A model generated the notes under the pieces. That model saw only the letters and a program-made list of their open reading frames with translations. It made no database searches and had not been told where the DNA came from. A stretch of 64,000 nucleotides of DNA from positions 79,070,866-79,134,865 of the forward strand of contig NC_060252.1 in assembly GCF_921293095.1 (NCBI RefSeq). Direction: 5' to 3'. A program made the translations under genes and the position numbers. Position 1 is the stretch's first letter; the number at the start of each line of letters is the position of its first letter. Source of the DNA: Ischnura elegans. Its lineage: Eukaryota > Arthropoda > Insecta > Odonata > Coenagrionidae. This document shows positions 20,514-31,900 of the stretch, one piece after another.

Positions 20514-22801
20514 CCCTTTGCACTCAGAATTTTTCACCCCCTATACCAGTAGTCTACTCGGAATTATATTGTTAAAACCCCCTGAATTTGAGGATGAGTA
20601 TATCTTTTGAAATGAAGTTTTATATTTCTCTAAAACGAAGTGTTTATTAGACAAATCAGGCTTTCAGATATAGTAATAAGCATCAAATATTCATTAATCT
20701 CTAAATTTTTCCAAACAGTGATACCTTCTAAAACATTCCCCCACATGAAGCCTTGGGTGGTTTTCACATGTTTCGCAAAAGTAAATTGTCTCTCTTCTTC
20801 CTCCTCCAACGTTTCTTTTTGGACAAACTACACAGTCCTTGTGTTTCCTTTCAGAATGTGGCATGATGATATGGAGTTTTCCATTCAACCTTTGTAGAGG
20901 GTCTAATGGTTTTGGTCGGCCCCTGGGAGTTGTACCACCCATCCTGTAATCTCCAACAAGTTCTGCAACTAACTCCCTAATGAATTTCACATACGAAATA
21001 CACTTTTCACCTTTCATTTTTTTGCACTCTTTGTATAAAATGTACCAATTTACTGCACTAACTTCTAAGCCCCAGAAAAATAGCTTTCGCCACCATTTCA
21101 ATGTCTTTCTTATGAAACAATAGGTACTTGTATAGTGATCAGCAGTGTCTACGCCACCCATAAATTTGGTGTATTTCACAACGACTTTCGGCTTGACTAC
21201 TCTCTGAATTTCAGCACTACCTCGAACCCTCCTTTCCACTACCTCCGTTTCAGAAGTGTCCCAGGTGCTTAGTAATGTAACCACTCTTTTGTCCTTCCAT
21301 GAGAGGAGTAATGTGTCCCTGTCTCTATAGGCAACCAACTCTCCTTTTTTCGTCCTGGGATTTTTTATTAGGGCTGGGTTGTCTTTCCTGTTGGGCATCA
21401 GAGTTCCTGTCAAGTGGCACTTATATTTTAGCAGCTCCTTAGCAAGTGTTGCACTTTTGTAGAACCTATCAGTAAATACATGAAATCCCTGGGCTTCAGG
21501 AAGAGATTGCTTCAATCTGCCATAAAGTTCTACAACAATTTTTGAAGTAAATGGTAGATCAGATCTAGTAAGGGAGTCAGATGTTACAGAACCGAAGTAA
21601 GGAACAAAAGGATAGATGTAACCACATCGGGAATCTGCGAGGACATAGATACGAATTCCCCATTTGGTGGGTTTTTTGGGGTCGTACGTAATGAAGCGCA
21701 CCTTGCCCTTGAAACCCACAACAGACTTATCAATGGCTATCTCGCGCCCTGGACAGAATTTCTCTCTGAACTTCATATCTAAATAATTCAAAAACGAGCT
21801 GACCTTCTCTTTTCTGGTTCTTGTATCATTTATCCCCGCTTTTTCATTTTTTAGATGTAGCATCCAAAATATTTGCAAAAACCTTTCCTTTGTGAAGATT
21901 GCACGAAAAAATGGCACATGAGAGACAAACTCTAACGACCAATAATCCTGTATATTTGGTTGATGAATAATGCCCATGTTCAACATAATGACGAAAAATG
22001 CCTTCATTTCCTTAGCGGTGACGTCAGTCCAACTATTCCAAGTTGATCTCTTGGCTAGTATCCTATTTTGAAGTTTACTCTTAGCATAGATATTTGTTTC
22101 ACAGGCTATGCTTTCTATCAAGGCATCTGTAAAAAACAACTGAAAAAATTCAATGGGCTTCACACAGTCACCGGGAACCTGTGAACCAACGCACACTTGT
22201 CCAGTGGAGAAGAGATACCATTTCGGAGATTGGTCATTCACGCTGACATCAATCCATTTTGGCGTTAGTTTTTCACTTTGAATGTCATCGTCATCGCTTT
22301 CGGACTCATCTACACTGTCACTACAATAAACAATTCTTTGTAGTTTTCTACGTTTTTTATGTGCAACTTGGGTGTCACTTTCACTGTCACTTTTTGTCAG
22401 TTCCTGCTGATGAAATCGGCAATTCCTCCTTTTTGCAGGTTTACTAGGAACGGCAACAGGTTCAACTTGTGTAGATTTATGACTGTTGGATAATCCACCT
22501 TCATCACTAGAACTACTTCCGGTTATATCTTCACTTCCAAAGTAAAACTCACTGTCACTGCTTTCACAAAGAATTTCATCAACAAATTTGCTGAACTTTT
22601 CCATGGCTAACGCGTTGAGTTCTGGGATAGAAACTACAAACTACTACCTCTGTGAAGGATTCAGTTCCCATTTATTAGGTGTCATAAAGAGAGTGAGTTG
22701 AAATAGTAACGAAACAAATGTAAAAAATGTATACAAAATAATCAAGTAATAGAAATGAGTCATTCAAGCAGCGAGCGTATTGTATTCGGTGTGCTCTCGG
22801 A
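20514..22801 (-). mobile_element. piggyBac element 1, flanked by TTAA
   Basis: The left end is TTAA followed by CCCTTTGCACTCAG (20,510 on). At the right, TTAA at 22,802-22,805 is preceded by sequence whose complement reads TCCGAGAGCACACCG, an imperfect match to the left end. This gives a 2,288-bp element with the TTAA duplication diagnostic of piggyBac. It holds a single open transposase gene. The right boundary is less certain because the inverted-repeat match is imperfect. Confidence 0.65.
20694..22604 (-). CDS. piggyBac transposase, intact open frame
   Basis: A 636-codon intronless frame starts MEKFSKFVDEILCE. The N-terminal ~150 residues are acidic and serine-rich, with the basic patch KKRRKLQR. 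The core is the DDE_Tnp_1_7 domain. The three catalytic aspartates are recognisable in IAIDKSVVGFKGK (about residue 295), VFTDRFYKS (about 375) and FMGGVDTADHY (about 490). The last ~45 residues form the cysteine-rich domain CVVCPKRN...CETCENHPRLHVGECF, which binds the element's ends. The protein excises and inserts DNA at TTAA without a scar. Length and motif set match full transposases, and I see no stop or frameshift. It may be recently active or domesticated; the flanking ends favour a mobile copy. Confidence 0.9.
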   Translation of the reverse strand: MEKFSKFVDEILCESSDSEFYFGSEDITGSSSSDEGGLSNSHKSTQVEPVAVPSKPAKRRNCRFHQQELTKSDSESDTQVAHKKRRKLQRIVYCSDSVDESESDDDDIQSEKLTPKWIDVSVNDQSPKWYLFSTGQVCVGSQVPGDCVKPIEFFQLFFTDALIESIACETNIYAKSKLQNRILAKRSTWNSWTDVTAKEMKAFFVIMLNMGIIHQPNIQDYWSLEFVSHVPFFRAIFTKERFLQIFWMLHLKNEKAGINDTRTRKEKVSSFLNYLDMKFREKFCPGREIAIDKSVVGFKGKVRFITYDPKKPTKWGIRIYVLADSRCGYIYPFVPYFGSVTSDSLTRSDLPFTSKIVVELYGRLKQSLPEAQGFHVFTDRFYKSATLAKELLKYKCHLTGTLMPNRKDNPALIKNPRTKKGELVAYRDRDTLLLSWKDKRVVTLLSTWDTSETEVVERRVRGSAEIQRVVKPKVVVKYTKFMGGVDTADHYTSTYCFIRKTLKWWRKLFFWGLEVSAVNWYILYKECKKMKGEKCISYVKFIRELVAELVGDYRMGGTTPRGRPKPLDPLQRLNGKLHIIMPHSERKHKDCVVCPKRNVGGGRRETIYFCETCENHPRLHVGECFRRYHCLEKFRD

Positions 22802-22805
22802 TTAA

Positions 22806-23307
22806 CATGCAGGCAAGCAAAAAGTGTCTATTTCAGCTCCGCTCTGGGGGGCACGTAATAAAAAAAATCTGATTTAGCAAAACTCGCCGTCACTCCGAAT
22901 AAAGATTACCTTTTGCACTTTGTGTCAGTATCATACCTTATGTACACATGTGGCTTGATCAGAAATATATGATAGTAAGAGATACGATACAATTGATATA
23001 TGAATAAAAAATACAACAAAATAAAAGAAGGCACACATCCCGATAGATGATAATGGTATAAGTAACATTGGAATTATGCACTACAACAAATATGCTTGTT
23101 TTTCGGGCTATTTCTGGGCGATTTGAAGTATAAAGGGAACGATCAGCGTGTGTACGAAAATTAGAACCAAGGCCCTCCATGGCCAAGAATCCTCATGGCT
23201 GATGGTTTAAAGAAAATATGATATTCTGAAAAAAATTACGATTTAGGACATGAGAGAAGGACATACATTTTTTTACACTGTCAGAAAAATATAAAAATGA
23301 TTTTTAC
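22806..23307. other. No recognisable gene
   Basis: AT-rich sequence between piggyBac element 1 and the P-element exons. It would be expected to hold the next P-element exon on the minus strand, but I do not find it. Confidence 0.5.
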
Positions 23308-24500
23308 CCAGGTCTCTTCATTACTTGTAATGAAGTTTCTCAAGTTCTTCAGAAGGTGTGGGAAGTCCGAGCAGAACCATAGCCTCCTGGAAGAGAGGCA
23401 AGGGTGTTCACAACTGCCCCCAGTTTCATCCACTCCAAAAAGCCTCCACATACTACGGTTCCATTGGGCACCGTCACAGGTCACCACATCCACAAAATAG
23501 CCAGCCCTCTCCAGCAGAATTATGCATTCCAAAATAAGGTGGCGCAGGACTGTACTGCTGGCACACCCCTTGCTTAGGAAGCATGCCAACACCTGTACCC
23601 ATCTCCCCCGGAAAGGCTGGAACATGAACACTAAGGCGTGATCTCCCATTTCCTTTGCTTGATGGGCTGGAGTGTATTCCCCCAAATCAGTAAACCCTTC
23701 ACATCTAAGGGTGTTCTTGTCAAAGGTCAACCCCTTGGAGAGCTTCATCTCATCCAGGAGTAATGCACCTGGAAAGGATAAAGTGTCTTCATTAACATAG
23801 AACTTAATTGGAACTCATGGAAAAAGAATGGGAACTACTATTGCAGGACTTACCTCTACGCTCTGCAGAAGGCAGCCCTTCACATTTCACCTTCATACAG
23901 TCAAATATACTCTGCTGAAAACCATAAGCCCCCTTTATGGTCTTCATATATTTGCTGAGTGTGACTAGGCTTGGAAGGCACAGAATCCCATTAGCCCTCA
24001 AATGGTCATAGGCCTTCCTGCTTTTAATTCTAAGTAGCAAGCACTCGTACACCCAACGGAGTGTGTAGCGCCTGCCCTTAGCATTTTTCAGCTTCGAAGC
24101 TGCGAAAATAGCCCTCACACCTTCCTGCTGATTCTCTGGGAGGCTGGCCAATTGAGCAGCAATAGCTTCTTCACTGGCCAGAGAACACTTCCTCTTCAAT
24201 TCCTGCACTTCAGTGCTCAAAGTTATCACCTAAAGAAACGAGGTAAGGGATATAATGAGGATACAATAAGAATGCTAAAAATTCATTACAAATATAAATG
24301 TTCTTACCTTAGTGGCGAGTCTTTTATTCTGAATCCTACAGACTTTTAAGACCGCACTCCGTGATTTTACATTTGTGGGACCTTTCTTCTTTCGAAGGCA
24401 GTCCACCGCACGCTTGTGACGTGTACTGCAAGGAGGGCATCTCACAGGAACACTATGCCTAAGGGTCGCACGCTGCTCAAGGTACCCTTGACATTGAGAC
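23308..24500 (-). pseudogene. P-element (THAP9-like) transposase, central exons
   Basis: Three minus-strand exons have clean splice sites. 24,500-24,308 starts GTCTCAATG and ends ATK before GTAAG; it is a basic, cysteine-containing linker. About 24,232-23,855 is the coiled/dimerisation region LKRKCSLASEEAIAAQLASL, then LPSLVTLSKYMKTIKGAYGF. 23,769-23,308 is the core with GEYTPAHQAKEMGDHALVFM, WVQVLACFLSKG and the Asp-containing VVTCDGAQWNRSMWRLFG. These are the Tnp_P_element domain blocks of P-element/THAP9 transposases. The next exon of the minus strand is missing. The frames are open in these exons. Confidence 0.8.
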
Positions 24501-24662
24501 CTAGACGAAAGAAAGGTAAGTACACTCAGGTAAGGTAACAAGAAAGTAAAGTTAAGAACATCATTCATCATCATCAATGATGGTTAGAATATAAGCTGCA
24601 TGAATTACTATCTGATTTATAGCTTTGACATCATATGCCTTATTATACATTAACACTTTCAG

Positions 24663-27295
24663 ATAATTGAGAGCTTCATTAAGTACCTTAATGAATGGGA
24701 GGCAGAGGCAGTGGAAATATCTTTCGATTTTATGTCAAGGAACATCTGCATTGGGCTAAAGGTGACGTTAAACGCAACCTTGGAGCTGTCCAGATACCTG
24801 GAGGAGGAATGTGGTTTCCAGTATCTAATGACAGCCAGAATGAATCAGGATGCATTGGAGGTGTGTGTATTATGTGTAAAATGATAATGTTGCTTATTAG
24901 TGATCTGAATGCTTTCAACACATTCAGCATGGAGCATGTCAATTGACGTGACTTCGATTTATGTAACCTGGCCTGGGTGAGGCCACAAGTTTTGTATCGG
25001 TTTATCTTACAGCAAAAGCATAATATTTTTGGCACGCAGGCCGATATAAATTCATGCTTTTGCTGTCAAGCCTTGGGAGTATTTCGTTCTCTCTGTACTG
25101 TAGTCATTTGGCAGCCTCCGGTCAATCACAGGTTCAGCATGGTAAAGTTAAATAGAAAAATAAAAATATTTTAATAAAAAATAATATATAATAAAAAAAA
25201 TAATATATAATAAATAAAAAATAATATAAATGAAAATAACATAAATGAAAATAACAAATACAAAATAAAATAAATTAATAAGTTGTAAATAAATAACTGA
25301 CCATATTTATAACTTAAACAGGTCGTAAAATATTAAAATCAAAATGGAAAAGTAAAAACATGAAAACAATTACATTAAATAAGTTATAAGAGTATTACTC
25401 TGAATGAATTTATGAGTTAAAAAATTAAAAATTGAAAAAATGATAAAAGTTCAGGGAAAAATCAAAAAGTGGCAAAAATTATAAATGAATTCCGTAAAAA
25501 TCTTTGGAATAAACCATAATGAGTTAAAGTAAAAAATGCAGAAACAGTTATAATTGAGGCTAAAAGACGGTTTAAAAGACCCTAAAATGGGTAAAAGCAT
25601 TCATTAAAAAGGAATAAATAATTAAAAGAAGAATAAAATGTTTACCTGAATAAATACTCAAAAGACTTGACTAGGCATAATGACTCAAAAAATGCTTTTT
25701 TAGTTTCGCTTTAGTTGCGTTGCACTTCAACTCCTCGGGTAGTGAGTTAAACTCCCAGGCAAAAGTGACAGTGAATGATCCCGCCATCCTGGACGATGTA
25801 TGGTGAGGGATGATGAACAGCCTCTGGGAGTTCCAGGTGTTAACTTGATGCACCTGCCCCAGGAGTTGCATACCAATGAAGATATACCTCGGAACCTCGG
25901 TGTGCCAAATCTTGAGTCCTGTCATTATTGTCCACATTATTTTCCTTTCCCTCATTTTGAGGATATGGCATAGTAGGAAGTCATGTGTTCTGCCCACCCA
26001 GGCTGCAAAGTGTACCTGATGCTCGTGTTTCGCCCCACCTGGAGCCTCTCCAAGTCCCGGCCAGATAGGTCGGAACAGGGCACCATGCAGTAGTTCAGGC
26101 TGGGGAAAAACAGCGACATGATCAGGCATAACTCGGTCCTAGCATCGGGCTTGAAGTGCATCCCTCGAAGGAGGCGTAATCCCCAATGGATCCGTGACAA
26201 GGTCGCCGAGACCATGTGATCCCAAGACAAGCCCTCCATAATGGTAAAGCCGAGGTATTTGATGCTTGATTTGTACTGAATGGTAGAGCCATTGAGGGAC
26301 ACCGGGAGAAACTGTTTCCCATGCCCCTTATCCCTGATTCTTTCATGGCTGACAACCTTGGCACTGCACTTTGCAATGTTGATGGAGAGCCTCATTCCAC
26401 ACAGACATTCTTTCACACTCTCTAAGTCCGCATTCATGCCATGCCATTCACACTCGTTGAAGGAAGAGGCTTCAGTTCCGTCAATTGACATGCTCCTTAT
26501 CTCGGCTGGGATGGGGCCTTTCTCCGCCTCCGTATGTGACTAATATCCACTTACGAGTCTTCTGATCATGTGCACGGCCTTCAGCAAGCATCCCTCTTTC
26601 GTCCAGTGCGCGCTGTTTGAAAATAGCAGTATTTGAACGGAAGTTATGGAGAAAACCACTCTATTTTTCCTTCTTATTTTATCGGCTGTATCTTATGATG
26701 CTCATGAAAATCGGGCCTGCATTGAATGCGTTAATATGTTAAGATCTATCTTCACTTCAATCTGTTGCAGAGGTTCTTTGGCATGATGAGGGCAGCATGC
26801 GGGTCACATGACCACCCAGACTCCATCCTGTTTCTGCAGTTATTCAGATTGCTAGGCACATATTCACTTGTGAAGCCATCAAAAGGGAGTAATGTGTCTG
26901 GACCTGATATCCTCGGGACAATAATGAAATACAATGATATTTCCCCAGGTGATAACAGAAGGGCTCAGTACCAGACAATCCTTTATGGCATAGTGGAGAA
27001 CGGTGTGCCTGATAAAGTAATGCAGTGTTGACAATACTAATCACAACTACAGCACTACCGTCACACCAGACTTTGTGACCACATACTTCGCAAGCTATGT
27101 GGCTCGCAAGGCTATGCGATTCACCTCTTGCGAACTGTGCAAAGCGTCACTGACGTCTATAAGTGGGGGTGCACTTACTAGGGAAAACTTTCTGACCGAT
27201 CAGAATAGAGGATACCTAAAGTATGGCTCAGATAAGCTTTTCTCATAGGTGAAGGAACTTGAGGATGCGACAGTGAGACTCCTTAGAGCACAATG
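24663..27295 (+). pseudogene. P-element (THAP9-like) C-terminal exons, inverted relative to the rest
   Basis: On the + strand, exon 24,663-24,860 (66 codons) reads YLNEWEAEAVEISFDFMSRN, then YLEEECGFQYLMTARMNQDALE. Exon 26,771-27,016 (82 codons) reads RFFGMMRAACGSHDHPDSIL, then TYSLVKPSKGSNVSG. An exon from 27,050 reads YVARKAMRFTSCELCKASL with ISGGALTRENF. These are the C-terminal blocks of the P-element/THAP9 family. They run opposite to the N-terminal and central exons on both sides, so the element carries an inversion (or two copies are nested head to head). At about 27,300 the + strand exon meets a short minus-strand duplicate of the linker exon. The intron between the first two exons holds a LINE fragment. 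Confidence 0.75.
25145..26545 (-). mobile_element. LINE ORF2 C-terminal fragment with AT-rich 3' part
   Basis: Minus-strand frames read as the thumb and C-terminal region of a non-LTR reverse transcriptase: MNADLESVKECLCGMRLSIN, then SIKYLGFTIMEGLSWDHM, and a second frame ending in FAWEFNSLPEEL and LKKHFLSHYA. One frameshift near 25,955-26,010 separates the two. Downstream (25,145-25,670) is very AT-rich with AATAAAATAA-like words, probably the 3' UTR. It sits in the intron of the inverted P-element exons, so it inserted there later. No RT catalytic box is present: the copy is 5'-truncated, as usual for LINEs. Confidence 0.65.
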
Positions 27296-27628
27296 CCTAG
27301 GGGACGCACACTGCTCAAGGTACCCTTGACATTGAGATGTTGACGAAACAACCCAAATTTTTATTGTTAATGTTGCACTCAACTAGTCAACTACATGAAA
27401 AAACATCCATTTGCATTTTCAATGCCATTAGAAGATGGCTTGGAAGAAGGGAGACATCCCAATCTCCTTCCAAACCATTTGCATACGAATGAAATGAAGA
27501 TGGATGTCAAAGTTGAAAAGTAGTTTCATTACCCTCACATTTTAATGGACTGAAGTCCAAAAATATGGAGGTGAAATTGTTAATTACATAGAAAAATGTC
27601 AACCATGGTAATTCATAATATATCATAC

Positions 27629-28430
27629 CTCTCAGTGCCTACTAAACCCGGACATTCCTTAAGGTCGTCCACCAAGGTCAGGATTGGAGAAATTCTACTG
27701 GAATCTGTGACATCCTTAACCCCCGGAATGTTCACTTCAATGCCTCGAAATAAAACCTGCATTTGAAACCATAGTATGATAGGAATAAGTCATTCTGAGA
27801 TTATGCACATCCTATTAAAAGAGGCAAGCAATGTAAGGGGATATGTAATATCATTGAACAAATAGACTTACCTTCTCCTGCATGTTATTGCTTACAATAA
27901 CAACCCTCTCTGCAGAGAAATCTTCCCCGACCCTCAGGAATATAAAATTCGTGCCCACAGTAGCTTGGGCCCAGTTCAAACCTGGCAATTTCACATTGCT
28001 GAAGGCAGTGGCATGGCAAGGCACTGGAACTGGTGCACAAGAGGTAGCCGCCTCAGCCAAAATACTCAAATCACTAAAATCAGGCTCCCTCTCCAATGTG
28101 AGAGAGCCCCCCCCCCCTGATCGGAGAGATCATCAAATGAAGCCTCCAATTCCATACGATGACCTGCATGATTTGGTATTCTGCCTGAGGGTGGTTTCCT
28201 AGGGCATATATGCTTAGTGAAGTACTTGGGCAAATTAGGAAAAACTGATGGCACGGCATCACAGGATAGCTTGGGCTTGGTCCTTGGCATCCTGTGGATG
28301 CTTCCATCAGGCATTTTAGTTTCATAATGCCTCGAGATGTCCTGCTCCAGAAAATGTAGCTCACAAACAACATTGTGAGCTTCATAGAGGCGATCCTTCC
28401 GTGGTATCACTCGCCTCCATTTGTCACGCG
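27629..28430 (-). pseudogene. P-element (THAP9-like) N-terminal exons with THAP-domain remnant
   Basis: After an AG near 28,440 the minus strand reads TEAPRDKWRRVIPRKDRLYE, then HNVVCELHFLEQDI. This is the second half of a THAP zinc finger (the CX2H pair and the W between them). The downstream part reads PKLSCDAVPSVFPNLPKYFT. It continues in another frame after the C-run near 28,109-28,120 (EREPDFSDLSILAEAATSCA) to a GTAAG donor at 27,872. A further exon, 27,756-27,629, reads FRGIEVNIPGVKDVTDSS. The first THAP exon with the CX2-4C pair is not found. The frame change sits exactly in a homopolymer, so a sequencing slip is possible. The THAP domain binds transposon DNA. Confidence 0.7.
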
Positions 28431-28990
28431 GTGCCTCCGTCTGGGTATAGAAATTAATTTACAGGGGGATACAAATAACCAATATAAAAGTACATAAGAC
28501 CCTTCTAGCCAGTAAGAATACTTACATGAACGAGAAATTTATCATAGAAAATGCATTACCTGTAAGTAGTGAGTAACTGGACAGTTGTAGGCTATTTTCA
28601 AATTGGTGAGGAAGGTAGTCAGTTTCTCTAACTGGATCAGTATATTTGCAGCAAATGGAAGCAATAAACGTTAGCAGTACAATCTACACAATAACCTGCT
28701 AGCCACCTCTAGGGTGTTTAGCAGGGGATGACCAATCACCAACATGCAGCAAGCAAGAGGACAGACACATGCACACTGCACGGTCATAGTAATATTATAC
28801 ATACTAGCGAAATATGCATGCATATTCATAAGACAAAACTTGCCAATGGTTATTTTAATGCTTATAACAAATACATGCAAGGTTGGAAGTTATGGGGAAA
28901 AAAGTCACATGCTTTGAGTCATCCTAAGAAGTGACACTTTTATTCCTATTGAGACACAGTTGCTATATAGTACGAGGGAAGAATGACATA

Positions 28991-31900
28991 CCGTAAAATG
29001 GGGTGACTTTGTGACAAGTTTTGCACTTTTTCACTCGCACGCTGATTGATTTTTAAGATAAACTGAAACGAATGGCGTCACAAGATAGCTTCAACTTTCC
29101 TTTACAAGATTATGTCTTCAAAAAATCTGTATCTTTAATATGAACAACTATATAAAGGGAAAACGTTGTCACAAAGTCACCCCACCCTGTGGGGTGACTT
29201 TGTGACAACATTTTTTTCAGGTTACAAAGTACAGGAAAAAATTAATGTCACAATTTCGACCAATTAAAAAGTATATTTACTTAATGTAAAAGTGTTTTAT
29301 GCTTTGGCAAAGCTACAACATTTTTACAAGCGTTGAAAAGGGATCTCCCTAATCGATATTTTTCACCTCAAAGAACCCTCGCTTTCCTACAGCTCTTGGG
29401 GGGTCGATGGCATACAAAACTTCTTCCTTAGAATATAAAATAGCATCTTCTTTAGTAGGCCACTTCCAGTACATACTGGTCCTCTCCATTACACTAACGA
29501 TGTATCCCTCGAGTTTTTCTTCCGTCACCCTTCCTGGAAAAAGTTTCCCTTCAAAGTTGACCACTACAAAATCATCCACTTTGAAGATATGTTTTTCAGG
29601 CGCCATGCCGTTGATTCCCAGGACGTCTTTAGCATTTGGAATCACCGTGGTGGGAGTCGTTTCAACATCTGAATCCTCCAAATTGCTGAAAGATTCATCC
29701 AGCACGTCGGGGTCACTGGGATCTTCATCCGTCCAGTTCTTCTTTCCGTCGTTGACTTCGTCTGAAGAGCTTTCACTGGCGCTGCTTTCTTCAGAGAAAT
29801 TGACTACCGGTACAGCCTTTTTCTTGCCACCGCTGGATCTAGAAGCAGGACTGGCTTTTGTCTTCTTCCCTTTCGGCTGTTCTGCCCTACTGGCTTCAAT
29901 TTCGGCACTTGAGATACTTTTGCCCGCTGGAACGGCGAGCCTTCTCCTTCTCTTGGGGGCCCGGCATCCTGTAACCTCTTTTCTCTTCTTGTTTAGTTCT
30001 TCTATAAAGATCTCACCAACCACTCCTGGTACGGACTGCAGGCTCTCTTCCAAGACGGCCTTCGGAAGTCTTCGGAGAACTTCCATTTTGTTGAGTGGAA
30101 AAATCCCAGTCTTCCTGAACCCTGACTGGAGATTTTTTATGATGTTCTCCTGCAGCTTGTCCATCATTTTCTTTAGCAGACCTGGCAGTTCGTCTTTTGG
30201 GACGGACGTGCACCGGCTACCGGACGTCGACTGCTTCCAATTGGACAAAATTTCACGCCAAATCAGTTTTAGAACTCTGAATATTGCGACATCTAGCGGT
30301 TGCAGTAGATGTGTCGCATTTGGTGGGAGTGCGATGAATTTTATCCCATATTTTTCGCAGAGACGAATAACCTCCAGGTTAATATGCGAACTCAAATTAT
30401 CGCCAATAAGAACTTTTTGGCCGTCTTGTTGTTTCAGTATGGGGAGCATAAGATTGACGAACCAGTCTTCAAACACTTGGTGATCGAACCATCCAGATTT
30501 AGTACGATTATACCGGGCTCCTTCAGGTCCATTGTCGGTCCAGGTCGACCACATGTTCTCGGCCTTGTAATTTATATATAGTGGAGCCAACTGTCCTGCG
30601 GCGTTCCCACAGACCATAATAGTAGTACATGCTTTCGAACAATTTTGTATCCGCTCAGGATATTTTGCTCCTCTTCTGACAAGCACTTTTTTGCTTCCCG
30701 GATCGTCCTGGACGTTTGTTTCATCATAATTCCATATTTTTTCTGGCGGAATATCCTCTAGCTCCTTCTCTAAATGCTGAAAATATTCGTCAATCACTTC
30801 ATTGTCAGTCGCGGCTCTTGCATAGGTGATATTTTTGGCGACGCGTTCGGAGAGAATATCCTTGTGCCGCTTCATAAATGACATGGCCCACTCTCTCCCA
30901 GGTAAGTTTTTATTAGTAAACGCGGGAACTTTTCTCCCGGTTCGATCAAGATATGATTTAACGACGCAACGCAAATCAAAAGACGTCATTGGGAAACCGT
31001 AAGCTGCCATTGCAATGGAATGAGCAACGAACGTATCCTCTTCTTCTTTTGTGAAAACAGGTTGACCCCCATGCTCTCTTTTAGGTTTGACTGTCTCTGG
31101 GCTTAGGTTGGCTGAACCTTTTATCTCTTTGGTTTTGTTCCACAAGGTGTTTCGATGAATATTGAATCTAAGAGCAGAAAAAATGAACGTATGAAACGGT
31201 ATACCGCACCGGTACCTGATTTTTTAATTCTGAGAAAAATGGCTTTTAAAAGATGTTTAATAGAAAAAATTTTCCAAGAATCTAAACATTATCAGATTTT
31301 TAAGAAGGTAGGCTTATTGCTTGCACAGACCCTTCCTTCATCAAGGAAAAATGCCAAAAGTTGCACATCGGGTTTAAATACCCGTTAAATGACAGCAAAG
31401 TTGGTATGAATGGCTACTAACCTTTCAGATGCTGCTCGCAGGGTCATTTTCTTTGTTAAAACCAATTTTACGGCCTTATTTAACGTCTCTGGAGAGTAAT
31501 TTCTATAGGATCGTGCACCCAACTTCTTTTTATAAGTCCTCATCTTCCTTTCAGTATTGTAAAAACAAAAAACATGATAAAATTTAACCTAAAGCCATGG
31601 TGGGGTGACTTTGTGACAAGTTGGCGTGTCACAAAGTCACCACACAAATTGCGTGCATTTCAGTTTTTTTGTCATATGTTCAACAAATATGGCTTGATTT
31701 AATCGATACTCTAGGATAATTTGCCCAACATATTAACAAGCATATGTACATACCTGTTTTAGATGTGTCTTGAACAGAAAAGTTTTCACGATATAAAGTT
31801 TCACTCCTTTTACGAAAGCGTAACAAGTAGTATTGCCAGGCAATGGCGTCGGAATGAACTACACGTGTGCAGAAGCTCCACCCGGCTTCCACTACATGGC

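Noticed and set aside
22850-22930. TTTTGCACTTTGTGTC as the right end of piggyBac element 1
   Set aside because: It is in direct, not inverted, orientation to the left end and has no TTAA. The TTAA at 22,802 fits better.
25140-25640. AT-rich tract as a centromere-like or satellite array
   Set aside because: There is no regular period. It reads better as the 3' untranslated part of the adjacent LINE fragment.
29407-30483. A 358-codon + strand open frame
   Set aside because: It is antisense to the pogo transposase. Serine/leucine-rich composition follows from the opposite coding strand; it has no domain of its own.
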